Shown in pieces: positions 6,496 to 7,765 of a DNA stretch of 7,765 nucleotides (position 1 is its first letter; every line of letters starts with the position of its first letter). The position numbers and the translations under genes were made by a program. The DNA is from an uncultured Fretibacterium sp. (GTDB lineage Bacteria > Synergistota > Synergistia > Synergistales > Aminobacteriaceae), in the NCBI GenBank assembly GCA_905373185.1, contig CAJPSE010000072.1:1-7765 (forward strand), read 5' to 3'. The notes under the pieces were generated by a model. That model saw nothing but the letters and a program-made list of their open reading frames with translations. It did not search any database and had not been told where the DNA came from.

Positions 6496-6511
6496 TGTTT
6501 CACGTGGAACA
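6496..6511. other. parS: parS chromosome-segregation site (ParB binding site)
   Basis: The minus strand reads TGTTCCACGTGAAACA, a complete match to the published ParB-site consensus TGTTNCACGTGAAACA. The plus strand is therefore one mismatch from a perfect 16-bp palindrome. It lies between convergent genes, outside any believable coding sequence. In most bacteria ParB loads at such sites near the replication origin and spreads along the DNA to direct segregation and load SMC. This suggests the window is origin-proximal, although parB itself is not present here and other parS copies cannot be seen. Confidence 0.85.
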
Positions 6512-6517
6512 TTATCC

Positions 6518-6542
6518 GAATCGATCGCATCCGCATCGATTC
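6518..6542. repeat. Inverted repeat beside parS
   Basis: GAATCGAT (6518-6525) is perfectly repeated in inverse orientation as ATCGATTC (6535-6542) with a 9-base spacer, beginning 7 bases from the parS site. It could be a protein-binding dyad or a hairpin; nothing identifies the binder. Confidence 0.45.
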
Positions 6543-6556
6543 AGGCCGATCGGAGA

Positions 6557-6578
6557 GGGGAGGGCTTTGGCCTTCCCC
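6557..6578. terminator. Hairpin between convergent genes, possible terminator
   Basis: A 9-bp stem with one G-T wobble, GGGGAGGGC (6557-6565) with GCCTTCCCC (6570-6578), has a 4-base loop and is followed by a short TTT and a pyrimidine-rich run on the plus strand. It might serve transcripts from the left; evidence from the minus-strand side is weaker because no T-run follows there. Confidence 0.35.
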
Positions 6579-6585
6579 TTTCCTC

Positions 6586-6624
6586 GATCCCTTTTCCCAA
6601 TCCCTTTTCCCGATCCCCTTCCTC
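6586..6624. repeat. 13-bp pyrimidine-rich tandem repeat, three copies
   Basis: GATCCCTTTTCCC (6586-6598), AATCCCTTTTCCC (6599-6611) and the diverged GATCCCCTTCCTC (6612-6624) lie head to tail. A fourth, more degenerate copy may start at 6573. The strand asymmetry (almost only C and T) is striking, and no function is evident. Confidence 0.6.
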
Positions 6625-6641
6625 GACCGGTCAATTTCCGA

Positions 6642-7765
6642 TCAGTTTCCGATGTTGAGCAGGTTGTCCAGCAGCTGATTCTTGAGCTGGTCCCCGGTAG
6701 GGTCCTCCCCACCCTCTGCTCCGGGGCCGGTGGGGAACTTCAGGTTCAGGCGAAACCGTGCGCCGTCCCCCCTCTGCTCCTCGGTCCTGTTGAGCTTTTC
6801 CAGGGGCAGGTAGTCCTGCAGCGGCTTGTCGATCCTGAGGTTCAACAGCTGAAGGTTCGACCAGCCGCCCGTCAGGACGAAGGATACGTCCTGAAAGTCC
6901 CGTTTGCTGATGCCCAGCGCCTCGCCCACGACGTTCTTGAGCAGGTTGGTGTTCGAGAGGCCGCCGGTGAAGTACTGAAACACGCCCTTCAGGGCACCCA
7001 GCACCCTGTTCAGCATCTGTACGTCGAAACGGCCCTTGCAGACCAGCTTCAGTCCTTTGTCACCCTTGTCGCCCTTGCCGGGTATCCCGAGCGGTCCATT
7101 GACCGAGAAATAGCGGTAAAGGGGTTCGCCCGGCCCCGCCGTGGCCTGGGTCCCCGGGTTCAGCCAGAGGTCCGAGCCGTCCCAGAAGAACGTCCCCCGA
7201 ATCGTCTCGAAGGTGATGCGTTTGATCGGCGATATGGTCTCGATCATCTCCACCTTGTGGAGGTACCCTCCGCCCGTCGAGAAGCTGCCGTTGGCGAAGA
7301 CCATCATCAGGGTCCCGAAGTTACCCTTCAGGCGGACATTGGCGTCCGCGCTGCCGACCAGCTCGCCCTCGGGCAGGAAGGGACGGGTCAGATCCCCCAG
7401 GTCCAGTCCGCTCACTTTGGCGGTGCCCTGCCATTTCGACTCCGCCAGGTTCACGTCGGCGTCGGCCCGGACCGACCCCTTGCAGAACACCGCCCTCCCC
7501 CCGCTCAGGGTGGCCCTTCCGCCGGAGACCCGGAAGGGCAGCGCGACGTCCGTGACGGTCATCCCCGAGGCCGTCAGCCTGGGGATGGACAGGGACACGG
7601 CGACGGACGGCGCTCCGTCCCCCTTCGCCCCGACGGACCCTCTGGACCTGGACCGGATGCTCTCGGCCAAGTCCCCGTCCCTGAAGGGCAAGTTGGCCGG
7701 ACGGATGACGGCGAAGCTGACGGGGTCCGTCGGGGCGAAGGGGGACGGAGCGCCGTCCGTCGCCG
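6642..7765 (-). CDS. AsmA/TamB-like envelope protein, C-terminal portion
   Basis: The frame is open on the minus strand from the right edge to TGA 6642-6644, giving about 373 residues with no start in the window. The pattern is that of AsmA-like or DUF3971-type proteins of diderm bacteria: short alternating beta strands such as SIPRLTASGMTVTDVALPF and GELVGSADANVRLKG, then the C-terminal region GGGYLHKVEMI with FFWDGSDLWLNPG. These large, inner-membrane-anchored proteins form long grooves thought to carry lipids across the periplasm. The part from 6642 to about 7640 reads naturally. Upstream of 7640 the minus-strand peptide no longer looks AsmA-like, and the matching peptide appears on the plus strand instead (see the inverted repeat at 7598-7765), so the outer about 125 bases may be inverted or artefactual. 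The gene converges on the yedF cluster. Confidence 0.75.
   Translation of the reverse strand, partial: ATDGAPSPFAPTDPVSFAVIRPANLPFRDGDLAESIRSRSRGSVGAKGDGAPSVAVSLSIPRLTASGMTVTDVALPFRVSGGRATLSGGRAVFCKGSVRADADVNLAESKWQGTAKVSGLDLGDLTRPFLPEGELVGSADANVRLKGNFGTLMMVFANGSFSTGGGYLHKVEMIETISPIKRITFETIRGTFFWDGSDLWLNPGTQATAGPGEPLYRYFSVNGPLGIPGKGDKGDKGLKLVCKGRFDVQMLNRVLGALKGVFQYFTGGLSNTNLLKNVVGEALGISKRDFQDVSFVLTGGWSNLQLLNLRIDKPLQDYLPLEKLNRTEEQRGDGARFRLNLKFPTGPGAEGGEDPTGDQLKNQLLDNLLNIGN
7598..7640 (+). repeat. Left arm of a perfect 43-bp inverted repeat inside the AsmA-like gene
   Basis: This segment is identical to the reverse complement of 7723-7765; the match breaks at 7641/7722. On the minus strand it encodes GSVGAKGDGAPSVA of the AsmA-like protein. 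Confidence 0.95.
7723..7765 (-). repeat. Right arm of the 43-bp inverted repeat, cut by the window edge
   Basis: It is identical in inverse orientation to 7598-7640, and the match runs to the very last base, so the true arm may be longer. On the plus strand it encodes GSVGAKGDGAPSVA, the same peptide that the left arm encodes on the minus strand. The 82 bases between the arms (7641-7722) are discussed as a possible inverted segment. Confidence 0.9.

Noticed and set aside
5973..6536. Minus-strand open frame starting MFHVKH at parS
   Set aside because: The peptide start is just the parS sequence translated. The rest is antisense to the cysteine desulfurase-like gene and has no family pattern.
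7689..7691. TTG at 7691 (minus strand) as the start of the AsmA-like gene
   Set aside because: It has no upstream ribosome binding site, lies in the suspect 82-bp segment, and the protein family is much longer with an N-terminal membrane anchor. The gene is better treated as partial.
1..7765. tRNA, rRNA, CRISPR array, defence system
   Set aside because: No cloverleaf, rRNA-like stretch, regularly spaced direct repeats, or nuclease/toxin-like reading frame was seen on either strand.

Overview
This is a GC-rich window (well above 60% GC by eye, strongly G/C-ending codons), very probably from an anaerobic diderm bacterium. The best guess is Synergistota. The reasons are a corrinoid-dependent methyl-transfer cluster with a RACo-type reactivator, a YedF/cysteine-desulfurase selenium pair, and an AsmA-like envelope protein. 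The phylum is an inference, because no rRNA or marker gene is present.

Layout. (1) 2-412: 3' end of a UroD/MtaA-type zinc methyltransferase. (2) 412-697: a non-coding, lower-GC, 286-bp element with imperfect 26-bp terminal inverted repeats and several internal hairpins, fitted exactly between the stop codon of gene 1 and the ribosome binding site of gene 2. (3) 711-4483: a co-directional cluster of a RACo-like ferredoxin/ASKHA ATPase, a short UroD-like protein with a degenerate zinc motif, and a full-length UroD/MtaA-type methyltransferase with an intact H-x-C...C motif. (4) 4518-4561: two tandem hairpins, REP-like and possibly terminating. (5) 4593-6441: yedF and a class V aminotransferase (cysteine desulfurase family, TTG start), a probable selenium/sulfur-handling pair. 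(6) 6442-6641: a dense non-coding interval with a strong hairpin, a perfect match to the ParB-binding parS consensus, another inverted repeat, a third hairpin and 13-bp pyrimidine-rich tandem repeats. (7) 6642-7765, minus strand: C-terminal part of an AsmA/TamB-like protein, convergent with the rest and running off the window.

How the genes work together. The methyltransferases should move methyl groups to or from a methyl-corrinoid protein. The RACo-like protein would use ATP and an N-terminal [2Fe-2S] domain to re-reduce corrinoid that has been accidentally oxidised to Co(II). No corrinoid protein is encoded here, so it must lie outside, probably to the left. YedF and the cysteine desulfurase form a separate pair that in many anaerobes accompanies selenium use.

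The most striking observations are (a) a perfect 43-bp inverted repeat at the right end of the window (7598-7640 / 7723-7765) inside the AsmA-like gene, whose 82-bp centre appears to be in the wrong orientation, which suggests either an intragenic invertible segment or a fold-back assembly/amplification artefact; (b) the parS site; and (c) the 286-bp inverted-repeat element.
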